From contig CM042010.1 of NCBI GenBank assembly GCA_023525715.1, positions 80,725,894 to 80,789,893 on the forward strand: a DNA stretch of 64,000 bases. Direction: 5' to 3'. Numbering within the stretch: position 1 is the stretch's first letter; each line of letters begins with the position of its first letter. Source of the stretch: Cichorium intybus. Its lineage: Eukaryota > Streptophyta > Magnoliopsida > Asterales > Asteraceae. Both the position numbers and the translations under genes were made by a program. Below, piece after piece: positions 1 to 10,460 of the stretch. The notes under the pieces are model-generated. The model made no database searches, was not told the origin of the DNA, and saw nothing but the letters and a program-made list of their open reading frames with translations.

Positions 1-53
1 TATACAATTATCCCATGGTCTCGATGCTACAGCTATAGAATACGATCAGGAAG

Positions 54-2315
54 ATGCAGCAAAATCGAGTAGAGATCTTCAGGATGAGAGTGAACATCAC
101 GCTACAACGGTCACCCAAGGAGTTACAGCAGCGGCAACCGGAGTTCATCATTATGCGAGTGGAGAAAACGCTCCAATGGTCATCGAGGCTACCGTTACAT
201 CTCCCACTATGGTTGCCGGTGTCACACCCAACATTGACAAACACTTTAATCATGTCAAAGATCAAGGAGATGGCACCGGTAATTCGACATGCATGGAAGA
301 AAAAGTCACCGGTATAAGGCCATGCACGTATCCGACCAACCATGCTACTGTTAAACCTGCTACTGTGGTTGCCGGTCAAGAACACGACAATGAAAAAGCT
401 CCTTCAACGGATATGGAAGAGAAAGAGGAACCGACTCAAGTGCAATGAAAATGGTGTAAGAGCTTTTCTAATTCAATCTTTAACTTTGAAACTTCTCATT
501 ATTCTAAGGAAAGTAATACCAACTTGCCCACCTTTGGTCTTCACTTTAAAGGATTCAATGTGAATTATGATCACTCTCCCACTAAAGTTGTTGACTATCC
601 CGCTCCTTTGTCCCCTTTTCAGCCGAGTACTTCATCTCCTAAGACAACATATTCCTCTATTTTGGGTAAACACCCTAAACAAATGTCTTCTAAACCCATG
701 CATAAAATTCCGGCCAACTATACCCATTACAAAGCAATTCGTGGACCTCATTACCCACCACCCTCTAAAACTAAGCCAAATGCTTCATCCCCAATTGTAG
801 AAGCCCAAATGTCTTTAAATGCCCAAGTAAAAACCCATCCTGTTGATATAGGTGAAAAAATTAAGCCCAATGCCTCTAGTGATTATAAAACCCATGACCA
901 AAATTTAATTTTTGATACTCTATATAATGAAAATAAAAATAAAGACAAAAATGCATGGGATCGCTCTTTACCTTTACTTAAAAACTCCCATGCTAATATC
1001 ATTACCGGCTCCCAAAAAATCACGAACGATAACTTTCGTTTTATTCCTAATTAAATAATTATATTAATGTGCCAGTTGATATTCCTTTAACGGCCGTTAC
1101 TAAAGTTTGTGAAACATTCGCTAGGACTATCTGTGGTTATTTTGTTGGAATAAAAATGAATTATTCTGATATTCGTTATCTAGCATCTAAAATGTGGTCT
1201 ATCCATGGTCTTCAAGATGTTCTTCTAAATGGAAAAGGTGTTTACCTTTTTAAGTTTAGTGATGACAAAGGTCTGCATCATGTTATCACTCATGGACCCT
1301 GGACTTTTAAGGGTGTCCCGATTGTCATGCAAAAATGGCGTCCCGGTCTAACTATTCATAAGAATAATCACGACAAGCTCCCTCTCTGGATTAAAATCCA
1401 TGATATTCCCTATAAGGCCTGGAGTGATGATGGGCTTAGCCACATTGCCTCAAAGATTGGTAAGCCACTTGCTATGGACTCCTATACTGCTAATATATGC
1501 AAGTATGCGGCTGGGAAATCTGTATATGCTCGTGTCCTTCTTGAGGTCCCCACAAGATCATCTTGGGTAGATAAAATGATTATTCGTATTCCTGATCCTG
1601 ATACTCTTGAATTTTCCACCCATACTCTCAGTATTGAATATGAATGGAAACCACCTATGTGCTCTCATTGCATGGTTTATGGTCATGAAACTAACAACTG
1701 TATGCATGTCATCTCTAAAACTAATGAAGCTATGCCCAAAGATAAAATGTCTATTGATCAGGTGTTAGTTACCTCTCCTATGCAACTTGATGATGGGTTT
1801 ACGCCTGTGTTCAAAAAGAAAAATAGTCCTAAACAAGGTCAAAGTTGGAAAGCACTACTAATGATATTAACCAAAGTTTTACTAATAGAAAAACCGGAAG
1901 GATTAGGACGACTACAAATGCTTCAAATACAAATGTCTATAATAAAGTTAATAAAAGTAATAATAAGTCAACTTTCGAATTTCGCCCAGTTCATAACAAG
2001 TTCCCCCCTACTTCTCCTCAACCGCTTTATCACCCCCATAAGAAATCTGTTGGTCCAGTAGGTTTTCCTATCCCCATCCTTCACTTATCTTCCTTCTTAC
2101 AACCGATAGAATCTAAGTGCTCCACACCTATCTTCAATGCCTTTTCCGTTCTTGAGTCTTGTTCCAACAACATTTCTGATCCCACCGAGGTCGAATCTGA
2201 TGAAGGTAACACTGCACAGTTCATTGTTGATGAAATGGGATCCCATCTTGATCAACCTATGATAGCTCTGACGTCCGAGCGAATGGACTCCACCGCCCTA
2301 CCAGTTTCCATATGA
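54..2315 (+). pseudogene. LINE ORF1, nucleic-acid-binding protein, broken
   Basis: ORF1 of the LINE, expected to bind element RNA. The first kilobase is a degraded low-complexity, proline/lysine/asparagine-rich stretch; the clearest open piece is 524-1054. A frameshift and stop near 1052 lead into the core at about 1057-1850, which begins NVPVDIPL and carries a DUF4283-like region (WSIHGLQDVLL, GPWTFKGVP, PLWIKIHDIP) followed by a CCHC knuckle (CSHCMVYGHETNNC, about 1660-1700). Another frameshift near 1845 moves the tail into the frame that ends at TGA 2313-2315. That stop overlaps the ORF2 ATG (2312-2314) as ATGA. Family assignment is secure; no intact protein is possible. Confidence 0.85.
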
Positions 2316-4641
2316 CGCACATTGCTACATGGAATACTCGCGGTCTCTGTAAGCCCTCTCATTAGAAGGCTATGAGAGATCTAATTTGCGATCAAAATCT
2401 CCAAATATGTGCTTCTCTCGAAACTCGTGCTTCCTTCCCTAATCTTTCTCATATATGTAGTCGTGCCTTTGGCCCCTGGTCTTGGTCTTCCAACGGGCTT
2501 TTCAGCCCTCGGGGGACTAGAATTGTGGTTGCCTGGGATCCGCTTGCTGTTGATATGATGTTGCTCGACTTAAATGATCAGATTATGCATTTCAGCGTTA
2601 ATATTCGTGCCTCTAATAAATTTTTTTTCTGCTCGTTCGTCTATGCTCATAATAATCACATGTTACGTCGCTCTCTTTGGGACTCTTTGGCGTCCCATAA
2701 GAATGTGACTAAAGATACCCCTTGGATTATCTTGGGTGACTTCAATGTTGCTCTTGACATGAAAGATAGCACCTCCGGGACGTCTGTTATCTCACGTGCC
2801 ATGGAGGATTTCAGGGAATGTGTGAATCGGATGGAAATGGAAGACCTTCACTATAAAGGTCTCTTCTACACTTGGACTAAGTCTCCTAATGGTACTGGTG
2901 GCACACTCAAGAAAATCGACCGTATCATGAGTAATTCTCAGTTCGTTGCTTCTTTCCCTTCTGCTTCTGTCAATTTTCTTCCGTATCGTTCGTCCGATCA
3001 TACTCCTGCTGTGCTTTCTCTCCCTCATCGTTCCCCTTTCAAGCCTAAACCGTTCAAGTTCCCTAATTTTCTGACCTATAAGAACGAGTTCAAACAGATT
3101 GTTGCTTCTTCTTGGAATCCTAATATCCCTGGCTATCGGATGTATAAGGTTTTCCAAAACCTTAAACATCTAAAATCGCCCATACGTCAACTGTTACGCA
3201 GCCAGGGCAACCTTTTCACTAAGGTTATCTCCCTTCGTACTGAACTTGATAGAATCCAGATTGCTATGGATCGGGACCCTTTCAATAAAGATCTTCGTGA
3301 AGAATAATACATGTATCTTATCGCTTACAATGAGGCTAGCCTGGATGAAGAGAGGTTCCTGAAACAGAAAGCTAAGGTTGACTGGCTTCGTGAGGGAGAT
3401 AAAAACTCTGCTTTTTTTCACAAGTCGGTTAAGAGCCGTAGGTCACGCAACCATATCGATTCTATCCAAGATGCTAACGGAAACTGGATCTCTGGGAATG
3501 ACCTTCCTAATCTTTTTGTCTCCCACTTTCAAATTTTCTTGGGTTCTGCACAACCTTCCCTTGCTATTCGTGACCCTTGTTCCCTTTTCTCTAATAAGCT
3601 CTCATCTATCCAGTCGGCCGCCATGCTTACTCCTGTTACGGATGAGGAGGTTAAGTGCGTCATGTTCCAGATGGGAGATGATAAGGCTCCTGGGCCCGAT
3701 GGTTACTCGGCTAAGTTCTTCAAGTCTGCTTGGGATATTGTGGGTCACGATGTCTGTTTGGCGGTTAAAGAGTTCTTCTCTTCTGGAAAACTTCTTAAGT
3801 CTTTCAACAACACTGTGCTTGCTCTCATCCCTAAGGTTGACTCTCCTTCCAAAGTCACTGATTTCCGCCCAATAGCTTGCTGTAATGTTATTTACAAATG
3901 TATCAGCAAGATTATTGCGGAGCGGATCAAAAACCATATCTCTTAACTGGTTGATGATAACCAGTCTGCTTTCATCCCTGGTCGTTTGATCTCTGACAAC
4001 GTTCTTCTTGTTCACGAGCTGATGCGGGATTATCATCGTCATCGTGAAACTCCTATATGTGCTTTTAAGGTCGATATTCAAAAAGCGTATGACACGGTTG
4101 ACTGGTCTTTTCTTCGCACCATCTTGTTTGGATTTGGTTTCCCCGATCGTATGATTGACTGGATCATGACATGTGTTTCCACTACTGCTTACTCAGTGAG
4201 TATCAATGGTAACATACATGGTTTTTTCGACGGTAAACGGGGCCTTCACCAAGGTAACCCCCTCTCTCCTATCTCTTCACTCTTGTCATGGAGGTGCTTA
4301 ACCTTATGATTAAGAGAAAAATATCTGAATCCAATTCATTTAAATTCAACCGCCAATGTGAGGAACAAAGTATCACCCATCTCTGCTTTGCCGATGATCT
4401 TCTCCTCTTCTCTCATGGGGATAGATCTTCGGTAAGCCTCATCTGTGATTCCCTTGCTGAATTCTCTAGGGTTTCTGGGCTTCATCCTAATGTTGCGAAA
4501 AGCGAAGCCTTTTACTGCAATGTGGGTGAGAAGAATAGGGCTGCCATAGACCGTATTGTTAGGTTCCCTGAGGGATCTTTACCTGTCCGATACCTTGGCA
4601 TCCCTATTATCACCACACGTCTTGCCCACAAGGACTGTAAA
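2312..4641 (+). pseudogene. LINE ORF2, endonuclease and reverse transcriptase part, broken
   Basis: The start ATG at 2312 overlaps the ORF1 stop. The AP-endonuclease domain (2312-3010) shows TWNTRGL, VAWDP, GDFN, DRIM and SDHTP. The RT domain (about 3640-4640) shows KAPGPDGY, FRPIACCNVIYK, NQSAFIPGR, FKVDIQKAYDTVDW, GLHQGNPLSP and the catalytic FADD in LCFADDLLLFSHGD. Damage: TAG at 2363-2365, TAA at 3305-3307, TAA at 3944-3946, and a loss of one base near 4270 just after GNPLSP, after which the frame continues from about 4285. Element A then interrupts the coding region after codon 4639-4641. Function in the family is target-primed reverse transcription; this copy cannot make the enzyme. Confidence 0.92.
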
Positions 4642-5509
4642 TGTCACACCCCCGACCGAGGCGGCGGAACATGCCGGGCTGTGCGACTAAGTTCTTGAAT
4701 CATAGGAAATCGAATATACAGTACAAGTACAACAATAAACCAAAGGATAGTTGTATTTCATCTTGAAGTTTGAATACATGGTTCTTACAAATAATAATAG
4801 TAGAGTACATTAAATGCCTTAACAGATATAACAAAACTAGGTTGCCTGAAATCCGTGAAGATTTCCATCTTCTGAAAGTCTCATTGATTTCCTGAGAATA
4901 CATGTAGTTTTGAGGATCAACACAAGGTTGGTGAGAGTTACAGGTTTTATGCTGAACACAGCACTGATACTTTTAAAATAACTAAAAGTATTCCTTTTGT
5001 AAGTATAATCATACTTGTAATAAGTTTATAAAGAGTTGCTGAAAATCGTAAGTAATACCATACTTATAAATGAATTGTATAGAGTTTTTGAAAACCATAA
5101 GTAATACCATACATATAAAGGATATCTACGTTTATGAGAAAACCATCAATATTTATAGATGAGTCCTATAACCGAGCTATTCGACTGAAATGTACCCCCC
5201 TACAACGGTTCATGGACGTCGTAGTAATGAAAAAGATAAGTATCACCTACATCGATTTGCAAGTCGAAATTGTAGCTAACAACCATAGGTGGGGGTGTCA
5301 ACCCGTATAGATCTATACATATGTATCTCGCTCTGCTTGATTAACGGTTATAGTAGTGTGGGGTCTAGGTATTTCTACTTAGTTATGAATAGTGTCTCAT
5401 TATCTAAGACATTGATAAATGTAGGATAGACAAGTCTCATCCCAAAATGGTTTTTGTTATAAAAGCCAAGTATGTTGATAAGTATATACGTAATAGTGTA
5501 CAGTACTCG

Positions 5510-5902
5510 CTTATTGAAAACATTTTATAAAGCTATAATAACATTTATAAAACTTGATATGAAATTGGTAAATATTTATATTGCACATGTATTCTCCCCC
5601 ATAATATATATAAACATAGACAAAGGGGCCGTAACACTCACTTATTGAAATCATTTTATAAAGCTATAATAACATTTATAAAACTTGATATGAAATTGGT
5701 AAATATTTATATTGCACATGTATTCTCCCCCATAATGTATAAAAACATAGACAAAGGGGCCGTAACACTCACTTATTGAAAACATTTTATAAAGCTATAA
5801 TAACATTTATAAAACTTGATATGAAATTGGTAAATATTTATATTGCACATGTATTCTCCCCCATAATATATAAAAACATAGACAAAGGGGCCGTAACACT
5901 CA
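5510..5902. repeat. Three 131-bp tandem copies in the LTR of A
   Basis: Copies start at 5510, 5641 and 5772, each beginning CTTATTGAAA and ending GGGGCCGTAACACTCA. The same triplication is at 18838-19230 in the other LTR, so it predates insertion of A. Confidence 0.9.
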
Positions 5903-6125
5903 CATTTGAAGCGTGAATTCAGTTTAGATATAAGAACGATCGTGTTTGAGAAGCACCGCGAAATAACACCACAAAACAACAAGGTTTTGTGCGGCGAAGT
6001 GATGGTGCGACGGTAGTGGAGCGATGGCCAATGGTGGTGGTGTTCTTGGCCAAAAGGAGAGCAATTGGAGAAAGAAAGAAAAAGCTAGAAGCTTTGGTGA
6101 ATTGGTGAAGAAAAATGAGATGCAA

Positions 6126-6147
6126 AGCCTCTTATTTATAGTCTCAT
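6126..6147 (-). promoter_or_regulatory. Likely TATA box of element A LTR
   Basis: On the minus strand the LTR reads CTATAAATAAGAGGC followed by a pyrimidine-rich stretch, as at a plant LTR transcription start. The same site occurs at about 19454-19475 in the 5' LTR, which is the one that would drive the element. Confidence 0.55.
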
Positions 6148-6872
6148 GGAGTAGTTGGGGTTGGTGAAGGTGATGTCGTGCATGACATAATTCGTGCGCA
6201 AGATCCTGATGTCTAATAATTTTTTTCGAGACCGGAGAATTGTCGAGCCGAGTGCACCGGTTTCAAAAACCCAAACGGATTTATTTTTCGAGTTGTAGAA
6301 CACTGGGAAAACGTGTTTAAATATGTGCGTTTGATTATCCGTAGCATCCAGCGTTTGACTTTTATAAATATTTTTGCTAAAAATATTTCGAGTATGGAAT
6401 CCAATAATAGACCATAGTCTGAGTCCAATAATGTTCTTGGAATTTCCATATGAGGTGCGCAAGTGCCTCAACGCATCGAAACGATTTATGTAGTTAAATA
6501 AAATCAGTGTTATACTGGTTTGTTTTGGCTTGTTTTCTTATAACAGTTGTAACTTTTGCATATGAGCTCCGTTTTGAATGTTATTTATATTTCCGGAATC
6601 AGGGAAACATGTACTCTGAGGTTAGATTGCTTGTTTTGTTTCACAAATGGTTAATACTTATTTTCAGTTTTTCAGACGTATTAACTAGGGTTTCAGTTTG
6701 TGCTTGAGATATTCCATTATAGGAAGTAAGATTTTATCTCATATCTTATTTTAATTGTAATGAATCTATATATTTTCCAAAATATGCTTTAAAGTTTAAA
6801 GGTCAGGTTACAAAGAGGTTTGCGGCGAATTGACTATTTATAGTTCTAGACCTAAATTCCCGGGATGTCACA

Positions 6873-6885
6873 TTACCTCCCCGTT
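6873..6885 (-). promoter_or_regulatory. Polypurine tract of element A
   Basis: Minus strand AACGGGGAGGTAA directly abuts the 3' LTR, preceded by the TTTCGGGACGAAATTT motif common at the 3' end of many plant Ty3 elements. This fixes the element's orientation as minus. Confidence 0.85.
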
Positions 6886-7624
6886 AAAGGAAATTTCGTC
6901 CCGAAATTATTTCGTAACATAACACTTCTGCTCGATCGTGTAGAAGTCACACGGGTCGTGTGGTAGACCTTTTCGAAACTATTTTGGCCTTGTAGGAGTT
7001 ACATGTGTTCTCTTCTAGTTACTGTAGCATCCGGTAGACTTACACGGGTCGAGTTTCGGAGCACGGGTCGGATTTTTTTAAAAGTTAACGATGCTAAATT
7101 TAAAGGTTAGTGTCGCTAACCTGCTTCAGTGGGGTTATTTGGACAGCTTTCCTCATTTACCCCATTTACGAACCAAAATCCTCCTAGGTTATTTTCATAG
7201 CAAAAGGTGCGAAATTTTGGTCATTTTGATCAAGGATTTTGTGTAGTAAAAGTTTGTGGAGGTTGGATTTAACACCCGAAATGCATTCTCTAGTTCTTAA
7301 TTCACAAGGTTAGTTATTTTGAGTTTTAGGCTTTCAAACTCTAGATGTCCAAATCTGAAAGTATGCTTTCGATTCATCTCATGTGTTGTTAGTGGATTGC
7401 TAATATATATTGTATTGAGTCCTCGTTGCGAATATTGTGATGTTTTAACGGTTGATTTGGTAAAACTGTGAAATTAGGGTTTTCGGTTTGATAGTATATG
7501 ATATTCACTAATTGTGATTTGTATTAAGTAATCGTGTTTATGATAACTGCTTGTGCTTTTGTTTCTTAACTTTGATTACATTATTAAACCCTTTTGGTTA
7601 TTAGAGTAATTATTGGTGTCATTT
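6886..7624 (-). other. Element A 3' non-coding region
   Basis: Non-coding interior between the polypurine tract and the RT remnant. Stretches of it match, in reverse complement, the equivalent interior of element C (about 38580-39460), including the segment around CTAGATGTCCAAATCTGAAAG. No gene is seen. Confidence 0.6.
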
Positions 7625-7745
7625 GGAGATAGGAAAATGGGAGTTACATGGAGGGATCCACATGTATCCCTTCCTTGTTGACTCCGTGTACTAAGAAATC
7701 CACCTTTCACATCAAAATTCACATTTTTAAATGAGTACTGAAAAT
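7625..7745 (-). pseudogene. Fragment of Ty3 reverse transcriptase in element A
   Basis: About 110 bp resembles the RT/connection region of element D near 54960-55070, with the shared stretch GGAGGGATCCACATGTAT. In D this region encodes FLGHVVSKEGIHVDPSKI. The scrap reads on the minus strand, the sense strand of A, and lies between the 3' region and the RWP-RK gene. It shows that A descends from an element with pol, most of which has been replaced. Confidence 0.75.
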
Positions 7746-7844
7746 TCTTTGAACTATTTCCGCTATCAACAGATATACATTTTTTTATTAAAAAAAGTCT
7801 TTTCATTATCTTTTCCTTATCGGATTTAAGCAGCGAATGTTGAA

Positions 7845-8051
7845 AAAATGGCACTTAGGGTAATGGAAATGTCGCACCTACTATAGATGTTTTGAATTTC
7901 GGTAGTAATAATGGGGGTTGTCCTTTCAGTTCTAGCTGTAAGATATTATATAAACGGGTATGTATCATCATTTGTATCTAAGATTCTTTTCAGTCTTATT
8001 TTTTTTACTACTAGTTTATTCTTATATAATCTCAGATTTCCAAATCGAGGT
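7845..8051 (+). promoter_or_regulatory. Upstream block of the RWP-RK gene in A, with TATA box
   Basis: This block is conserved at the same place in B (about 12897-13124) and C (about 38017-38220, opposite strand). It contains GCACTTAGGGTAATG, a TTTGAATTTCGG stretch, TCCTTTCAGTTCTAGCTG and TTATATAAAC at 7946-7955, about 97 bases before the ATG at 8052. It looks like the gene's own promoter and leader, carried into the element with the gene. Promoter activity is inferred. Confidence 0.6.
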
Positions 8052-9425
8052 ATGGAAAACAGATCTCCTATGGAAAATTTTTCAGACACTGAGTTAAATT
8101 TCTTAAGAGAAGAGGGTACCTCCTTATCGTTTAATCAGATACCTCCACTGGAGTTTGGTAATTATAGTATCCTAAACTCCTTTTTATTTCTTATTCCTTT
8201 CTCTAGCGTTTTGATTTTTGTTTTAAATTATGTGAGGTATAGATTTTCCAGATATATTACCGCTGGATCAACTTCAAGATGATCCTGAAGTTTTTCCTCT
8301 GATGGGTATTCTCCCTAAAGATCCACTGCCTTTAAATGAAGACATTGCTGTTGTGCAATCTCAATATATACTTCCAGGTTAAGTCATTTTGTTAAGCTTT
8401 ATGTTTGTTTTGCTTGATTATCTAACATACGTTATACACAGATCCATTCGTAGATGATCTTACTAATGATAATCTAAGCATGAACGTGCCCATACTTCAT
8501 AGTGGAGTAGATCTAACAAATCAGGGGTTTCTAACTAGCATTCAAAATCAGGATAAAATACAGTCGATCCATGATGACACTATCGGGTTTCTTCAACGAA
8601 TCTTGAGTTTGTAGGTGGTTTTCAATATCAGGATCACCTTCAGATGATTCAAATGAATCTAGAGGGATTTAAAAATCCTGGGTTCATGGTTGAAAATCAA
8701 CCATTACTACCGACAACAAGTACTAATTTTACTGAACCAAAGTTTATCTTTGGATCAGCAAATCAGGATCATGCTCAAATGATCCCGAATTATAATAGTA
8801 CAACCACATTTAATTCTTTGAGTCAAAGAACCACAGTAATTGGCAGTGGAAGTGGTTCTAGACATGCGTTGAGTAAGGAAATAATATCCATGCATTTTGA
8901 CAAGCCCATTTTGGAAGCTGCAAGGGAACTCAACGTTGGATCAACACAGTTGAAGCAATGCTGTAGGAAGTTAGGCATCAAAAGTTGGCCTCGACGACAG
9001 ATTAAGAGTCTACAAACTCTTATTAACCATACTCAGGTTAAGAATTGTATTTATTTCTCCATAATTTTAATACCATGATATTGTAATGACTGAAAGTATT
9101 TATGCAACAGGAATTGGATAATAATCCTAGTAGAGTAGACGTAATACTTGGTCTAGAGAACGAGAAAAGAGCAATAGTCGAGAGTTCCAGTTCGAAGATA
9201 ACTGATACCACAAAGAGATTGAGGCAAGCTGCCTTTAAGGCTGTTTACAAGAAAAGAAAGGTTCAGGAGAGGGAAGAAGCTTCATCAGGGACCGATACAC
9301 AGCAGCAATCTCTGCCTTCTGTTTCTGCTATGAGTGGTTTTAACCATGATTTTCTCAAGACCATAAGTGAAGAGAACCCAGAAGACTTGGCAGGTGACAT
9401 AGCCCGCCTTCAGCTTTCAGATTGA
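8052..9425 (+). pseudogene. RWP-RK domain gene in element A, one-base frameshift
   Basis: Likely exons: 8052-8157, 8252-8377, 8442-9036, 9111-9425, all with GT-AG introns matching those of B and C. The protein starts MENRSPMENFSD. The RWP-RK domain lies at the end of exon 3 (ALSKEIISMHFDKP ... LGIKSWPRRQIKSL), and a basic KAVYKKRKVQ stretch in exon 4 may be a nuclear signal. Exon 3 is one base short compared with C, between 8584 and 8612, and gives an in-frame TAG at 8612-8614. Otherwise all four exons stay open. RWP-RK proteins are DNA-binding regulators (RKD and NLP families); the short size and lack of a visible PB1 domain make it RKD-like. It is antisense to element A. Confidence 0.85.
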
Positions 9426-10246
9426 ATTTCTACCAATATTAGTTTAATGGAACTGTTGGTAGGAATGATGGTAGGTTTTCGATAATAGTTATTGGTCAGG
9501 TATTATCAAAATATCATGTTGACTGTGCAAGGATAAGGGTAGATAAAGTGTCTAAATATATGTTTCTATAGTATTATAAAATATTCCTATAGTATTTTAG
9601 CTTTATATTCTATTTTAGAGTTTCTTTGTATATGATTCTTGGTAAGTTTTTTTTTAGACTTGTTGTTCACTACGATTATTCCTAAGTACATGTTAGTCAC
9701 ACATTGGACCAATATAGTTGATCAGGCTCTATCTATCCTAGGTATGATTACATAATTACCTAGGCCTACTCGTAGTGTTCAACTCATCTTATTACTTTTG
9801 TATTGTTCTGATTATGACACTGTTCTACTATGTATGTACTTCTACTTTATAAAAATATCATTTTATGTTAAAAGTATACTTTGTACGAAATGTTTTAGAG
9901 AGTTTTAGTCTCATTGTATTTATAGTTGTATATAGTGTTCTCATCGCGGGTCAGAGTACATATATAACTCCTATATATATTGTTGGTGGGGTTTGCAGTA
10001 TTATTAGTTTTTGTTTTGTACCTCAAGACTATCAAATAAGGATCGGCCAGATGAGAAGTACCGGTGGGCAGGATCATTTTGGCATTAAAGCTGTTCTGAA
10101 TCCAAAACCCAAGCGATAGTTCAAACTAGACACCTCACCCGTAAGTAGTCGAGAAGTAGTGTAATTAATAATAATACTTTTATTAGAAGCCTGTTGCTAT
10201 ACTTGTATTCCTCTTTCGAGGATACGAGTTCTCTATAGCCAATTTA
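9426..10246 (-). other. Leader of element A
   Basis: Non-coding stretch between the RWP-RK gene and the primer site. The part around 9640-9830 is clearly related to 58920-59120 in element D and to 36270-36450 in element C (inverted there), for example TTCACTACGATTATTCCTAAG and the AGTTGATCAGG / GTAGTGTTCAACTC segments. It is the 5' leader shared by this family and could hold packaging signals. Confidence 0.65.
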
Positions 10247-10258
10247 GCTCTGATACCA
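10247..10258 (-). promoter_or_regulatory. Primer binding site of element A (initiator Met tRNA)
   Basis: Minus strand TGGTATCAGAGC, complementary to the 3' end of plant initiator Met tRNA, three bases from the LTR start at 10262. Confidence 0.9.
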
Positions 10259-10261
10259 TTC

Positions 10262-10460
10262 TGTCACACCCCCGACCAAGGCGGCGGAACATGCCGGGCT
10301 GTGCGACTAAGTTCTTGGATCACAGGCAATCGAATATACAGTACAAGTACAACAATAAACCAAAGGATAGTTGTATTTCATCTTGAAGTTTGAATACATG
10401 GTTCTTACAAATAATAATAGTAGAGTACATTAAATGCCTTAACAGATATAACAAAACTAG
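10262..10460 (-). repeat. 5' LTR of element A, left piece
   Basis: Matches 4642-4840 of the other LTR. It is cut after ACTAG (10456-10460) by element B and continues at 18165. Confidence 0.93.

Larger units (their letters stand above)
1..4641 (+). mobile_element. L1-type LINE, 5' part (5' end outside window)
   Basis: Non-LTR retrotransposon in plus orientation with ORF1 (DUF4283 plus CCHC knuckle) and ORF2 (endonuclease, reverse transcriptase). It is cut at 4641 by Ty3 element A and resumes at 20206. The ORF2 frame reads straight across this junction once the insertion and one copy of the 5-bp duplication GTAAA (4637-4641 and 20201-20205) are discounted. The 5' end lies before base 1, so the LINE's own target duplication cannot be tested. 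Several stops and frameshifts show it is dead. Confidence 0.93.
4642..6872 (-). repeat. 3' LTR of element A
   Basis: It begins TGTCACACCCCCGACC and ends GGGATGTCACA on the plus strand, and is matched end to end by 10262-10460 plus 18165-20200. It contains three 131-bp tandem copies at 5510-5902. Read on the minus strand, CTATAAATAAGAGGC near 6130-6145 is a likely TATA box. No coding capacity is seen. Confidence 0.93.

Noticed and set aside
2792..3169. Minus-strand frames inside LINE and copia coding regions
   Set aside because: Shadows of the real plus-strand genes with no domains.
6136..6471. 111-residue minus frame in the LTR of A (also 19464-19802)
   Set aside because: No recognisable domain, present in both LTRs, overlapping the presumed transcription start region.
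8052..9425. RWP-RK genes as ordinary host genes
   Set aside because: Each lies between primer site and polypurine tract of an LTR element with target duplications, in the same antisense position three times.
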